Shown: in pieces, positions 8,157-16,811 of the stretch
Layout of the letters: each line of letters opens with the position of its first letter
Position numbering within the stretch: the first letter of the stretch is position 1
DNA from: JAUIKM01 sp964445695
Lineage (GTDB): Bacteria > Bacteroidota > Ignavibacteria > Kapaibacteriales > UBA7675
Reading direction: 5' to 3'
Assembly: GCA_964445695.1 (NCBI GenBank)
Contig: CAYULF010000010.1
Coordinates: 108,869-172,868, forward strand
Length of the DNA: 64,000 nt
Position numbers and translations under genes: made by a program
Notes under the pieces: model-generated
Told to the model about the DNA's origin: nothing
Databases searched by the model: none
What the model saw: the letters and a program-made list of their open reading frames with translations, nothing else

Positions 8157-9085
8157 CGACCTGCCTCCGCATCGCCGAAGTGCAGGCCGCGTACGAGTTC
8201 GATCATGGCTTTGCCGAGGCGCGGACCGAAACCGAGCAGGAGCAGATCGTCGATGACGACAAAGTTGGCGTTTCTGCCGGCGGGAGTCTGCGCAATACCG
8301 GGGATGTTTAACAGCCCCTCGGTTCCACCGACACTGGCAAGTCCGGAAGTCGTCAGCACCAGCACGTCGGGCGAACGTCCGATAATCGCTTCGGCGCCGA
8401 CGGGTTTCCATCCGTCGATGTCATGCACCACGTTGTCGGACATGCACCAGTTCAACATGAAGTCGATCGGCGTGTCCGCGCCGCCGGCGTTGAGTACTTT
8501 GGCGCCGCGCAGGTAAAGCATCAGTGCTTTCCGGCGCGTTGTTGCATCTTTTAACAGTTCGCGCGCATGTGCCAGATCGCGATCCAGCGTACTGATCAGC
8601 GCTTCGCCGCGTTCTTTGCGGTTGAGTGCGGCGGCCAACAGCGTGATTTTGTGTTTCGCGCCCGGAATGCTGAACTCTTCCGGCACGCGCAGCACCGGGA
8701 TTCCCGTTGCGCGCAACTGGTCAAAAATGTACTCGGGACCGGCCAGATCGGAAATGATAATGAGCGTGGGGTTAAACGACAGAATTCCTTCCGTCGCCAG
8801 CGCGCGCCAGTAACCTACTTTGGGCAGGTTCTCCAGCGATTCGGGCCAGGTGCTCGAAATGTCCGTCGCCACGATATTGTCGGCATAACCCAGCGCGCAG
8901 ACGATTTCCGTCACCGGGCCGCCCAGCGATACAATCCGCGAGCGATCCGCAATGTGAACTTTGTGACCGTCCGCATCAACCACCGTCACGGCGTCGTCTG
9001 ATTGGGCCCGCAGCTCCGCTCCCGTCGGCAAACAGAAGAACAGGATTGAGAGAAGCAGCGGTGTGATGTTAACAGATTTAAACAT
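8153..9085 (-). CDS. hmuT: Periplasmic heme-binding protein HmuT
   Basis: A 310-residue substrate-binding protein of the type III (BtuF/FhuD-like) fold. An N-terminal signal peptide (about residues 1-28, ending near LRAQ) is followed by IADRSRIVSLGGPVTEIVCALG, the characteristic HmuT/HemT start of the domain. It would receive heme after outer-membrane passage and deliver it to HmuUV. It overlaps hmuU by ATGA at its end and hmuS by 8 bases at its start, indicating one tightly coupled operon. Confidence 0.92.
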   Translation of the reverse strand: MFKSVNITPLLLSILFFCLPTGAELRAQSDDAVTVVDADGHKVHIADRSRIVSLGGPVTEIVCALGYADNIVATDISSTWPESLENLPKVGYWRALATEGILSFNPTLIIISDLAGPEYIFDQLRATGIPVLRVPEEFSIPGAKHKITLLAAALNRKERGEALISTLDRDLAHARELLKDATTRRKALMLYLRGAKVLNAGGADTPIDFMLNWCMSDNVVHDIDGWKPVGAEAIIGRSPDVLVLTTSGLASVGGTEGLLNIPGIAQTPAGRNANFVVIDDLLLLGFGPRLGKAMIELVRGLHFGDAEAGR

Positions 9086-10130
9086 GAACGTACTCCTCCC
9101 AGGCGCCGTATTTGCTCGCCAGGACCTCGCGCCACTCGTTCAGTTCGGGAATGCCGGGTTTGCGTTTGCCAAAGAGTTGCAACACCATTTCGCCTTTGTC
9201 ATTAAATATTTCCAGCGAATGAATCATGCCGTCGCGACTCGGTTTGCGCACGTACCAGGTTTCGTGCAGATTTGCGCCGTTAATGTGCAGGTTGAATCCG
9301 GGATCCATCACGTTGAACCAGCCGTTGAATTCGGCTGTTTTGTTTACCGTGCCGGAAAAAATTTGCAGGATGCCGCCGTTGCCTACAAATGCCATGATCG
9401 GCGTTTGTGTTTCGGCTGCGGCGGTTATGACTTCAGTAAATGAATTGAGCGGTACGCGGCGCGCCCAGTCCGGTCCGGCAATGCGCAAGGCCTGTGTGCG
9501 CGGCAGACCATGCTTTTTTAACATCCCGAAAAACTCGTGTGTGTCCTGCAGAGCGGCCCAGTCTTGCCGGAACAATTCTACATCGACATCGTTGTTGTCG
9601 TCCGCGCGTTTAACTTCCTGCGGCGTTGGATTGACCGCACTCTGGTCGTCCGACATCAGGTCCTTCTCCAGCTGCTCAAAGGCTTCGCGATTGGATTCCG
9701 CGCCGATATACACCTTGTGGATTGCTTTTCCATGTTCGTCAAAGATCTGGAAGCTGATCAACTCGCCGCGTGCCGTAGAGCGGCGTTCGGTGTAGAGGCT
9801 GTGCCAGGCGGAAGGGAAGAGGCGCAGGTCGATTTCGCTGCCGAGTACCAGCCCGTGATCGGCGTTCAGGTGGATGTTTTTGTACTCGCCGCGCACCTCG
9901 TGCACAACGTCGTCATTGCGCGTCAATGCCATCACGCGCCCCAGTTCGCCCAGGCGCGGAATAAACGTTTTCCAGTCGGCTTTGAGGCGTTTAACATTGT
10001 CGCCGCAGTCGGTCGTCAGCAGAGCTTCCTCGCTCACGCCAAGTTGGTCGGCGGCGTCGCGGATACGCGGCGGATTGGCGCCGGCGCGCATTTCCTGCCA
10101 TTGTTCGCGGATAGAATCTACGGAAGTCAT
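9078..10130 (-). CDS. hmuS: Hemin-degrading factor HmuS/HemS family
   Basis: A 350-residue cytoplasmic protein of the HemS/ChuS/HmuS family, which bind or degrade imported heme to release iron. Two homologous halves are visible, each with the RNDDVVHEVRGEY / GNGGILQIFSGTV type strand pair. ATG at 10130 gives the family N-terminus (IREQWQEMR...ARDAAD-like); the open frame extends a further 23 codons upstream without support. First gene of hmuSTUV, about 70 bases after an intrinsic terminator, so transcription may come partly from read-through. Confidence 0.9.
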   Translation of the reverse strand: MTSVDSIREQWQEMRAGANPPRIRDAADQLGVSEEALLTTDCGDNVKRLKADWKTFIPRLGELGRVMALTRNDDVVHEVRGEYKNIHLNADHGLVLGSEIDLRLFPSAWHSLYTERRSTARGELISFQIFDEHGKAIHKVYIGAESNREAFEQLEKDLMSDDQSAVNPTPQEVKRADDNNDVDVELFRQDWAALQDTHEFFGMLKKHGLPRTQALRIAGPDWARRVPLNSFTEVITAAAETQTPIMAFVGNGGILQIFSGTVNKTAEFNGWFNVMDPGFNLHINGANLHETWYVRKPSRDGMIHSLEIFNDKGEMVLQLFGKRKPGIPELNEWREVLASKYGAWEEYVHV

Positions 10131-10200
10131 TGGTTTGCCTGTCCGATGTTTAATGAAATGTTTGTTGTTCAGCGTCCGAAGCCGCAGCATCATTCGCATG

Positions 10201-10256
10201 AAAAAAAGTTGGCGGCAGGAGAACGGGTCTCTCGATGCTTTCGCTCTCCTGCCGCC
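10201..10256 (-). terminator. Intrinsic terminator between the HmuY-like gene and hmuS
   Basis: A 12-bp perfect stem (GGCGGCAGGAGA at 10211-10222 pairing with 10245-10256) is followed on the minus strand by a run of seven U (10201-10207). It lies after the HmuY-like gene at 10285 and before hmuS, and could set a lower level of hmuSTUV expression by partial read-through. Confidence 0.85.
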
Positions 10257-10284
10257 GTGTGATCACCGCCGTCGCGTTGATGAG

Positions 10285-11556
10285 TTAGTGGATTTGAAGA
10301 GTTGCCATAAGCGTTTTTCCATCCAACTGCAGTTGAACTGCATACTGTCCCGCAGCCAGACCGTTTACATTCAGCGGAAGCTGATGCATGCCCGTTCCGG
10401 CCTTAACATTTTCCCGCAACACAATGTGACCGTTCAGGTCCACGATGCGCAGTTGCGCGCTCTTGATGTGCTTGTTAATCGCATAACTCAGCGTGCATGC
10501 GCCGTCCGTTACCGGTGCGGGGAAGAGCGCCATGCTGCCGACAAGTTCGCCGTTCGTTTCTGCAACGTCCGTCGACAGTGGTTCACCGACTTCAAAGCCG
10601 ACCTTGCCGTCCGCACCGCCGCCGAATTCCGTGAAGTAGACTTTGTAAATACTGCCGTCGTGCGCCTGTACAAAGTAGGCCACGCTCTCATTCATCACGT
10701 ATGAGTTGGTTGAGAATGAGAATTCTTTCCAGTCGTGACCGATAATGTTAATATCCTCGCTCAGCGTCATGTCCTGGCTGTAGCTGACCGTCAGCGGGTC
10801 GACGTCGTCGGCCTGGGCGCAAAGCACGCCGACATTGCTGCGCACGCCGGAGACGACGTAGGGAACATCGCCATTTTCGCCGACGTAGGCGATGTAACGT
10901 CCAAACACGATGTCCCACTCGGCGCTGAGCGGTTCGCGGTCAAGCGTCGTATGTGAACCGAGCGAATAATACGCGAAGTTTTTACCGCTGAACTCACTCT
11001 TGGCGATTTCGGCGCTGTGCGCGTTGCTGCCGTCCAGGTTGGCGTATTTGATCGTGTACACACCCGACTTCAGACTCTCGACCATCAGTTTAACATAAGT
11101 CGTCGCGTCCAGCTGCAGGACAAAAATTTCCGTGCCGTCCACGTGGTGAGTAATCGGATTGTATTCACCCCAGCCCAGCGAGCCGCTGTTCGGGTCAATG
11201 CCGAGGTTAAGCGCACCCGAGCTCCATGACGTTTCCGAATTGTATGTCAGTTCCCAATTCGCCGTCATGCCGTTGGTGTCCAGCAGGTCAAAGTTGTCGA
11301 TGTTAACGCCGAATGCGTGCCACACAAGAATGCCCTTGCTGTGGTTAACCAGCACCGAGGCGGCAAATCCCGAAATCTCAAAAGCCAGATCCCAATCGCT
11401 TGCGCTCCGGCTTTCAACGCCGTCATCAGTAAGACTGAAAAACACGTCGTTGGCGTAGTCCGCTCCCATCGCGATGCTCCGTTCGCCTGCCAGAACGGGA
11501 GAGGCCAGGAGCGCAAATACACAAACGAATGATAAAAAAGTGCCGCAAAGTTTCAT
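10285..11556 (-). CDS. HmuY-like heme-binding protein with T9SS sorting domain
   Basis: A 423-residue secreted protein. Signal peptide at residues 1-23 (ending SPVLAG). Two HmuY-like beta modules each carry the W-D core (DWDLAFEISGF near residue 54; EWDIVFGRYIAY near residue 225), and IGHDWKEFSF and YVMNESVAYFVQ match the family. Residues about 345-423 look like a type A C-terminal sorting domain (LRIVDLNGHIVLRENV, LAAGQYAVQLQLDGK). HmuY proteins bind heme outside the cell and pass it to a TonB receptor. The 17-bp inverted repeat about 93 bases upstream suggests iron control. Close paralog at 19215. Confidence 0.8.
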   Translation of the reverse strand: MKLCGTFLSFVCVFALLASPVLAGERSIAMGADYANDVFFSLTDDGVESRSASDWDLAFEISGFAASVLVNHSKGILVWHAFGVNIDNFDLLDTNGMTANWELTYNSETSWSSGALNLGIDPNSGSLGWGEYNPITHHVDGTEIFVLQLDATTYVKLMVESLKSGVYTIKYANLDGSNAHSAEIAKSEFSGKNFAYYSLGSHTTLDREPLSAEWDIVFGRYIAYVGENGDVPYVVSGVRSNVGVLCAQADDVDPLTVSYSQDMTLSEDINIIGHDWKEFSFSTNSYVMNESVAYFVQAHDGSIYKVYFTEFGGGADGKVGFEVGEPLSTDVAETNGELVGSMALFPAPVTDGACTLSYAINKHIKSAQLRIVDLNGHIVLRENVKAGTGMHQLPLNVNGLAAGQYAVQLQLDGKTLMATLQIH

Positions 11557-11771
11557 CGCTAAACCTATGATATAATTGCAGTTAAAAGAATCGTGCTCGT
11601 CGGTGTCGGCCGCAGTTGCCGGCAGTCTTCACCTTATCTGTATTTAAATCTGGATTAAGTCCAGATAACTGAGGCATTCTTGTTCGATGCGATTTCGCCG
11701 CTCTCTCTTGAAAGCCCCTTGAATGTTTTTGTTAACCTCGCCGGTAGAAGGCGAAGAACGACAAGTCAGTC
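11557..11771. other. Promoter region of the HmuY-hmuSTUV unit
   Basis: This 215-base gap carries the inverted repeat at 11649-11665. The remainder, between the repeat and the end of the gene at 11772, shows nothing recognisable. Confidence 0.5.
11649..11665. promoter_or_regulatory. 17-bp inverted repeat, candidate metalloregulator operator
   Basis: TCTGGATTAAGTCCAGA is an 8-1-8 inverted repeat with one mismatch, centred about 100 bases before the HmuY-like gene at 11556. It matches the repeat at 15244-15260 at 12 of 17 positions and has the same half-site spacing. Placement in front of heme uptake genes suggests a Fur- or DtxR-type iron regulator; the regulator is not in the window. Confidence 0.6.
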
Positions 11772-12791
11772 TCAGAGCCGCTGGAATTCAAACGCGGGAC
11801 TGCCTTTGTCGCCGCTTTCAGGATCGTAAAAATCCGTGAAACGCAGCTTGTACAGAAAGCCGGCCGCATCGCGTACGATATAACTGCGGCTGATGTCGAC
11901 GATGTAGAGCGACTCCTGCAAGATGAATGTCTTCCAGTCGTAGCCGATTGCGTCGGGGCGTGTGTTTAACTCCACCGCCGCCGCAGTCTCGCGGTCGATC
12001 AGTTCGTAGGGAAGTTCGTTAAACTCCGCCGCGCTTACCAGGCCGGGATTGGACAATGCGCCGTTAACCGAATAGGGCAGCGGCTCCGGCTGGTAGAACA
12101 CATAGACGTACTTTGTGAAAACCAGGTCCCAGCTTTCGCGCGGCGGCTCGTGCTCAAATTCTGCTTTGCTGTCAAAATCAAAGCCGATATAGTTGAAGCT
12201 GTCGTCGCGATTAACCGCGTAGGTCGCAGCGCCTGTTCCATCGATATTCGCAAGGCTGACGGAATAGAACTTGTCGTTGGCGGATTCAATCCGGAACAGC
12301 ACGAGGCCGTTTTTCTCGCCCGCGGCGCTGTAGCCGCGATCAAGCAGGTAGACGTGTTTGCGCGATGCAGCGCCGGGTTCTTCATCCGATCGCCACCACG
12401 CGCCGATGCCGCTGGAGTCCACATCGCCGCTCTGTACATCGTACCGGAATTCGGCGTTCTTGATCATCGCTGCATTGACGTCGCTGAATTCAATCGCTCC
12501 AAGATCGGCGACGGAAGCAAATTTTGCACTGTTCAGACGCACGTCGTAGCGGCCGGGCCGGCAGTTAAACTCCAGGTCCCAGAGTGCAAAGTCAACAGAC
12601 TTAACGCTCCTGTTGCTGCCAAGGTCGAAGTACACGCGCTGCGCGTAGTCGCCGCCCATTGTAACCGTGGCGGCGCGAACGTCGCCGCGATCGATGGGAG
12701 CCACCAGTTCGTCCTCGGGCAGGCAGCCGCTCAGACCGACAAACACGGCGGCCAGCGCAAATCTGAATATGATGGAGTGTGTGTTAAACAT
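11772..12791 (-). CDS. HmuY-like outer-membrane lipoprotein
   Basis: A 339-residue predicted lipoprotein: signal sequence with lipobox LSGC (Cys about residue 23). The body shows two HmuY-like modules, ALWDLEFNCRPG (residue about 70) and SWDLVFTKYVYVF (residue about 220), and ends with the HmuY-type YDWKTFIL...YIVRDAAGFLYKLRFTDFY. It would capture heme at the surface and pass it to the receptor encoded just upstream at 15057, which ends 19 bases before this start. Its paralog is at 15622. The gene contains about seven TTAA words, the paralog none. Confidence 0.82.
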   Translation of the reverse strand: MFNTHSIIFRFALAAVFVGLSGCLPEDELVAPIDRGDVRAATVTMGGDYAQRVYFDLGSNRSVKSVDFALWDLEFNCRPGRYDVRLNSAKFASVADLGAIEFSDVNAAMIKNAEFRYDVQSGDVDSSGIGAWWRSDEEPGAASRKHVYLLDRGYSAAGEKNGLVLFRIESANDKFYSVSLANIDGTGAATYAVNRDDSFNYIGFDFDSKAEFEHEPPRESWDLVFTKYVYVFYQPEPLPYSVNGALSNPGLVSAAEFNELPYELIDRETAAAVELNTRPDAIGYDWKTFILQESLYIVDISRSYIVRDAAGFLYKLRFTDFYDPESGDKGSPAFEFQRL

Positions 12792-12810
12792 CTTGTTGTC
12801 ATTCCGAGTG

Positions 12811-15057
12811 TCAGAGCGTGTTCAGATCCAGGCGCAGAAACAGCGATCTCCCGGTGCCGATCGACACGCTGCCGCCCGCATCCGAGTGCACATCATTGCT
12901 GTTCAGGCTGTTGCTGATATTCACAACGTCGAAAATATTTTTCACACCGCCGGTCATTGTCAGTCTGCTGTCAAACAGTTTGACGCTCGCCGAGCAGTCC
13001 AGCAGTTGGTAGTCGTCAATTGAGCCTTCGCGGACCGACCCGTCGGCGTCGACCGTGTACTGCGGCAGCTCGCCGCTGTACTTGTAGAAGAGGTTAAGGT
13101 CGACGTGCTCCGTCAGCGTGTACATCACACCGGCGGAAAACTCGGGCGCAAACGAGTACTCGCCGACGTCTGAATTATCTGTCTGTGCGTCCAGCCCGGT
13201 CGAGCGCCCGAGGTAGCTGAAACTGATTTCGGCCGAGGCGTTGCTGCGCCGGTAAGTCACATCCAGGTCAAGGCCCAACGTCCGCACTTCACCGATGTTG
13301 ACGTAGGAAAACAGGTCGCCTTCCACCTGCGCCAGGCTGATCAGATTGTTAACATCGTTGTAAAACAGACCCGGCTGCATTTTGAGCGAGTGCTGCTGTG
13401 AGTCCGTCGTCCACTGCAGGTCGAGTTTGTAGTGGCGCGACTTTTCGGCTTCGAGTTCGCCGTTACCGCGAATATTGTGATTGATGTCGACAAACAGGAA
13501 GTACAATTCGCGCAGGGACGGAGCGCGGAATCCCTCGGCCCAGGAGGCGCGCAGGACAATTCCGTCGGCGAGGTTAAATCGCGTGTTGATGCTGGGCAGC
13601 AGCGGCGCGTCGAAGCGCGTATTGTAGGCGTAGCGCAGCCCGGGCTGAAATTCAAACGATTCGACCGGTTGCATGCGCGCCGCGCCGAATACCGCATAGT
13701 CGTCAATTGTCTGTACACCTTCTTCGATGCGGCCGCCCTCGACGTCTTCCAGATTGAAGTCCAGCCCGGCCTGCCAGGCGATGTCGCCGTCCAGAGCGTC
13801 GGCGCTGTACGTCAGTCGTGCCAGAATCGCCTTGAACACACTCGTGTCCTGTTCGGTGTCGCCGCCCGTCAATTGTGTTTTGCCTGTTGTTAAGTCCTTG
13901 AAGTAGCTGTTCTTGCGACGGCGATACCAGGAATGGGAAAGCGTCAGGTCCAGTGACGCGTCGCTGGAAACCGCGTGATTAACAAAAAGGGAATTTGTCA
14001 GGCGGCGTGTGTGATATTCGTCGTCAAATGCCGTCTCGCGGTAGGGTGCACGCGGCTCGCCGCGATTCCAGATAAACTCGTTGAAAAAGCGCGTGGAAGC
14101 CCGCAGTCGCGTGTCGTCGAGTTTAAGTGCGGCATTCACATCCGCAAAATACTGTTCCTTCGGTTTCCACTGCTGGAAACGGCTCGTGTCCGGATTGTTA
14201 AACCCGTCAAACAGGTTGCGGCCCCCCGCCAGCGAGAGCGAGAAGTCGTTAAGGCCCCAGGACAGCAGCGCGTCATTGTTGTAGTGGCCGACGCTTTCCA
14301 GATAGCTGCCGGCCTCCAGATGCAAGCGCGGAGTGTTGTTGTCGCGCGTGATAATGTTAATAACGCCGCCGAGTGCATTGGTGCCGTAGCGCACCGAGAG
14401 CGGGTCGTCCACAATTTCAACGCGCTCGGCATTGTTAAGGTTGATCTGGCTGAGGTCGATATTGCCGTTTGTGCGCCCGATCACCGGCACGCCGTCGATC
14501 AGAATTTTAACATTGTTGCCGCCGAGCCCCTGAATACTGAGCGAAGAGCCCAGCAGGTTGTCCTGCGCAAGCCGCATGCCTGCGCGATTGGAGAGCAGTT
14601 GCGCCAGCGTCGTTGCGCCCTGCGCCTTGATCTGCTGCGCCGGGATGATATCCACGTCGTACAGAGATTCGCTGCGTTTGGTCGGCAGGAATTGGCCTGT
14701 TACCACAATCTCGTCCGTGGCAAACTCCACCGGAGCAAGGTAAAAGTTGTACGCATCGTCCGCGGACATCGTGTCAAGTCGGCTTTCAAATCCCGCACAG
14801 CTGATGTTTAATTCAACGCGGGTGTTAAACGGGACGACAAAGGTGCCGTCCGCTCCGCTTAACAGCGTAACCACCGAATCCCGGCAGGGAGCATCCAGAC
14901 AGCGAATCCTGACCGTCACCGCCGGCAGCGGTGCGTTCGATTTACCGGTGACAATTGTTAACACGCGGTCGGACGCCGTCAACGAGACCTGGCCGAGTAC
15001 GACCGCCAGCAGGACGAGAATGATCAAGTGCAAACGATGTGCCGAATGTATGCGCAT
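12811..15057 (-). CDS. TonB-dependent heme receptor
   Basis: A 748-residue outer-membrane receptor. Signal peptide (about 1-28), then a carboxypeptidase-regulatory-like domain (about 30-115), a plug with SLSIQGLGGNNVKILIDGVP and VEIVDDPLSVRYGTNALGGV, and a 22-strand-type barrel. FRAPSLRELYF matches the FRAP box of heme receptors; the second box reads GNGELEAE rather than NPNL/NPDL. No C-terminal sorting domain. It heads a two-gene unit with the HmuY lipoprotein at 12791 and follows a candidate operator at 15244-15260. About 15 TTAA words, against one in the paralog at 16812. Confidence 0.9.
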   Translation of the reverse strand: MRIHSAHRLHLIILVLLAVVLGQVSLTASDRVLTIVTGKSNAPLPAVTVRIRCLDAPCRDSVVTLLSGADGTFVVPFNTRVELNISCAGFESRLDTMSADDAYNFYLAPVEFATDEIVVTGQFLPTKRSESLYDVDIIPAQQIKAQGATTLAQLLSNRAGMRLAQDNLLGSSLSIQGLGGNNVKILIDGVPVIGRTNGNIDLSQINLNNAERVEIVDDPLSVRYGTNALGGVINIITRDNNTPRLHLEAGSYLESVGHYNNDALLSWGLNDFSLSLAGGRNLFDGFNNPDTSRFQQWKPKEQYFADVNAALKLDDTRLRASTRFFNEFIWNRGEPRAPYRETAFDDEYHTRRLTNSLFVNHAVSSDASLDLTLSHSWYRRRKNSYFKDLTTGKTQLTGGDTEQDTSVFKAILARLTYSADALDGDIAWQAGLDFNLEDVEGGRIEEGVQTIDDYAVFGAARMQPVESFEFQPGLRYAYNTRFDAPLLPSINTRFNLADGIVLRASWAEGFRAPSLRELYFLFVDINHNIRGNGELEAEKSRHYKLDLQWTTDSQQHSLKMQPGLFYNDVNNLISLAQVEGDLFSYVNIGEVRTLGLDLDVTYRRSNASAEISFSYLGRSTGLDAQTDNSDVGEYSFAPEFSAGVMYTLTEHVDLNLFYKYSGELPQYTVDADGSVREGSIDDYQLLDCSASVKLFDSRLTMTGGVKNIFDVVNISNSLNSNDVHSDAGGSVSIGTGRSLFLRLDLNTL

Positions 15058-15621
15058 GTCTGGTAGTGCAGTTCAGTTAACAGCGGCGGGCGTCTGTATT
15101 GTCGCCCCACCGGCAGGACTCCGGGAGCAGTCTGTTTTGATCCGTCGCATAGCGTATTTGGAAAGCCCAAACTAGACATTCGGACGGATAATCGGAAACA
15201 CGGAAGCAGGAACGCGGAGAATGGCTCGACTCCGCTAACCTTATTTAGACTAAGTCTAAATTAAGGGATTGCAAGCGGCGATACAAATGAAATTTTTGTG
15301 GAGCAGAGGCCGGCAGTCGAATGGATTGAAATTGTGAGAGAAATCACTCTGCCCGGGATTTTTGGAAAGTGCCGAATTTGCGGTTAAATCGGCGGTTTTG
15401 CGGTATCGGTGCTGAATGGTGGTTTCGGGTGGAGCCGGCTTCGGCTGCCGTTTCCCCTGAAAAATTTTGTTTGTCCCACAGCCGTAAACGCCAGGTCACC
15501 GGGCAAAGTCACCGCGTCGCAGAGTGAGAGCAATCGCATGCCGCACCACAGGTAAAGCGGTGGCATGGCCGTATAATCAGGTTGGTTGGGAGTCTGTGTT
15601 TATCGGCGTGACAGGCCGGGC
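15058..15621. other. Intergenic region between the two heme-uptake sets
   Basis: Holds the 17-bp palindrome at 15244-15260, presumably with the promoter of the receptor at 15057. I see no gene. The remaining sequence toward 15621 contains no recognisable terminator for the gene ending at 15622. Confidence 0.6.
15244..15260. promoter_or_regulatory. 17-bp perfect palindrome, candidate metalloregulator operator
   Basis: TTTAGACTAAGTCTAAA is a perfect 8-1-8 inverted repeat in an AT-rich pocket, about 187 bases upstream of the heme receptor start at 15057. It shares the 17-bp layout and 12 of 17 bases with 11649-11665. Likely bound by an iron-sensing dimer of the Fur or DtxR type; that is inference from position and symmetry. 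Confidence 0.7.
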
Positions 15622-16638
15622 TCAGAGCAATTGAAACTCAAACTGCGGCGTGCCTTTGTCGCCGCTGATCGGATCGTAGAAATCGGTGAAACGCAGTTTG
15701 TAGAGGAAACCGTCCGTGTCGCGCAGTATGTAACTGCGCGTCGGGTCAATCTGGAAATTGGAGCCGCTGAAGTCGAAGGTTTTCCATTCGTAGCCGACGA
15801 CGTCCTCTCGCGTGCCGAAGACCAGCGTTGTGGCCAGCGCGCGGTCGATGTCTTGGTAGGGCGTCTCGGTTTCCAGGATTGCGCCTGCGCCGTTGGGATT
15901 GGTCAACACGCCGGTGACGGAGTAGGGCAGGCGCTCGGGCAGAAAGAAGATGTAGGTGTATTTGGTGAAGACAAAGTCCCATGTGCCGCGCGGCGGCTCG
16001 TGCAGGATCGTCTCGCCGCTGCTGAACTCAAAACCGACAAAATTGAAACGATCGTCGCGTTCGATGCGCGCCGACTTTGTCTCGCCGCCTTTCATGTCGG
16101 CATAGGTGATCGAATAGCCGGATTCGTCGGCCGATTCAATCACAAATTTGTAGCTGCCCTGTGTTTTACCGGCCGCGTCGTAGCCCAGCTCGGCCACGTA
16201 GACGCTGCCTCGCGAGAGCGGCAGCGCTCCGTCGCCGGCCGACCACCACTGACCGATCGCCAGGGAGTCGCTGTCGCCGCTGTACACGTCGAATTTGAAT
16301 TCCGCTCCTTCGGCTGCTTTGGCGTCAACCGATGCCAGATCGACGGCGCCGAGGTTGGCGACCGAAACAAACTGGGCCGAGTTGGCACGGATCTCGTAGG
16401 AATCGGCTTCGCAGGCAAACTCCAGGTCCCAGGCCGTAAAGTCGATGGCACTGACTGCCTTGTTGGACGAGAGGTCAAAGTAAATTCGATCGGCGTAGTC
16501 GGTGCCCATGCTTACGAGTGCGGACTGAGCGTCGCCGCGATCGAAAGGCTGTACGGGCGTATCTTCGGGCATGCAGGCCACGGCGGCAAACAGAAGAGCC
16601 GCAAGCGCCGGGAGTTGAGTCGTGCGGAGCAGAGTCAT
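15622..16638 (-). CDS. HmuY-like outer-membrane lipoprotein, second copy
   Basis: A 338-residue paralog of the protein at 11772, colinear over the whole length. Lipobox AVAC (Cys about residue 22), then PEDTPVQPFDRGDAQSA (cf. PEDELVAPIDRGDVRAA in the first copy), TAWDLEFACEAD, TWDFVFTKYTYIF and a near-identical C-terminus ending SGDKGTPQFEFQLL. Last gene of the second set, about 170 bases after the receptor gene. It has no TTAA word, in contrast to about seven in the first copy, so its codon history differs despite strong protein similarity. Confidence 0.82.
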   Translation of the reverse strand: MTLLRTTQLPALAALLFAAVACMPEDTPVQPFDRGDAQSALVSMGTDYADRIYFDLSSNKAVSAIDFTAWDLEFACEADSYEIRANSAQFVSVANLGAVDLASVDAKAAEGAEFKFDVYSGDSDSLAIGQWWSAGDGALPLSRGSVYVAELGYDAAGKTQGSYKFVIESADESGYSITYADMKGGETKSARIERDDRFNFVGFEFSSGETILHEPPRGTWDFVFTKYTYIFFLPERLPYSVTGVLTNPNGAGAILETETPYQDIDRALATTLVFGTREDVVGYEWKTFDFSGSNFQIDPTRSYILRDTDGFLYKLRFTDFYDPISGDKGTPQFEFQLL

Positions 16639-16811
16639 GGTTTTTGAGCCCGAAGACAGTGAATTGTTATGTTACGAAAAAGTAGCTGTGAGCCCTAAGG
16701 CCTGTGAGCCGTTTTCGGGGGTGTTCAACCCCACATTTTCAATCTTTCAACCCGATTCATAACCCGCCGTTTCAGACTTGAGAACAGCATCTGGCAGTCT
16801 ACTTCAACGCC

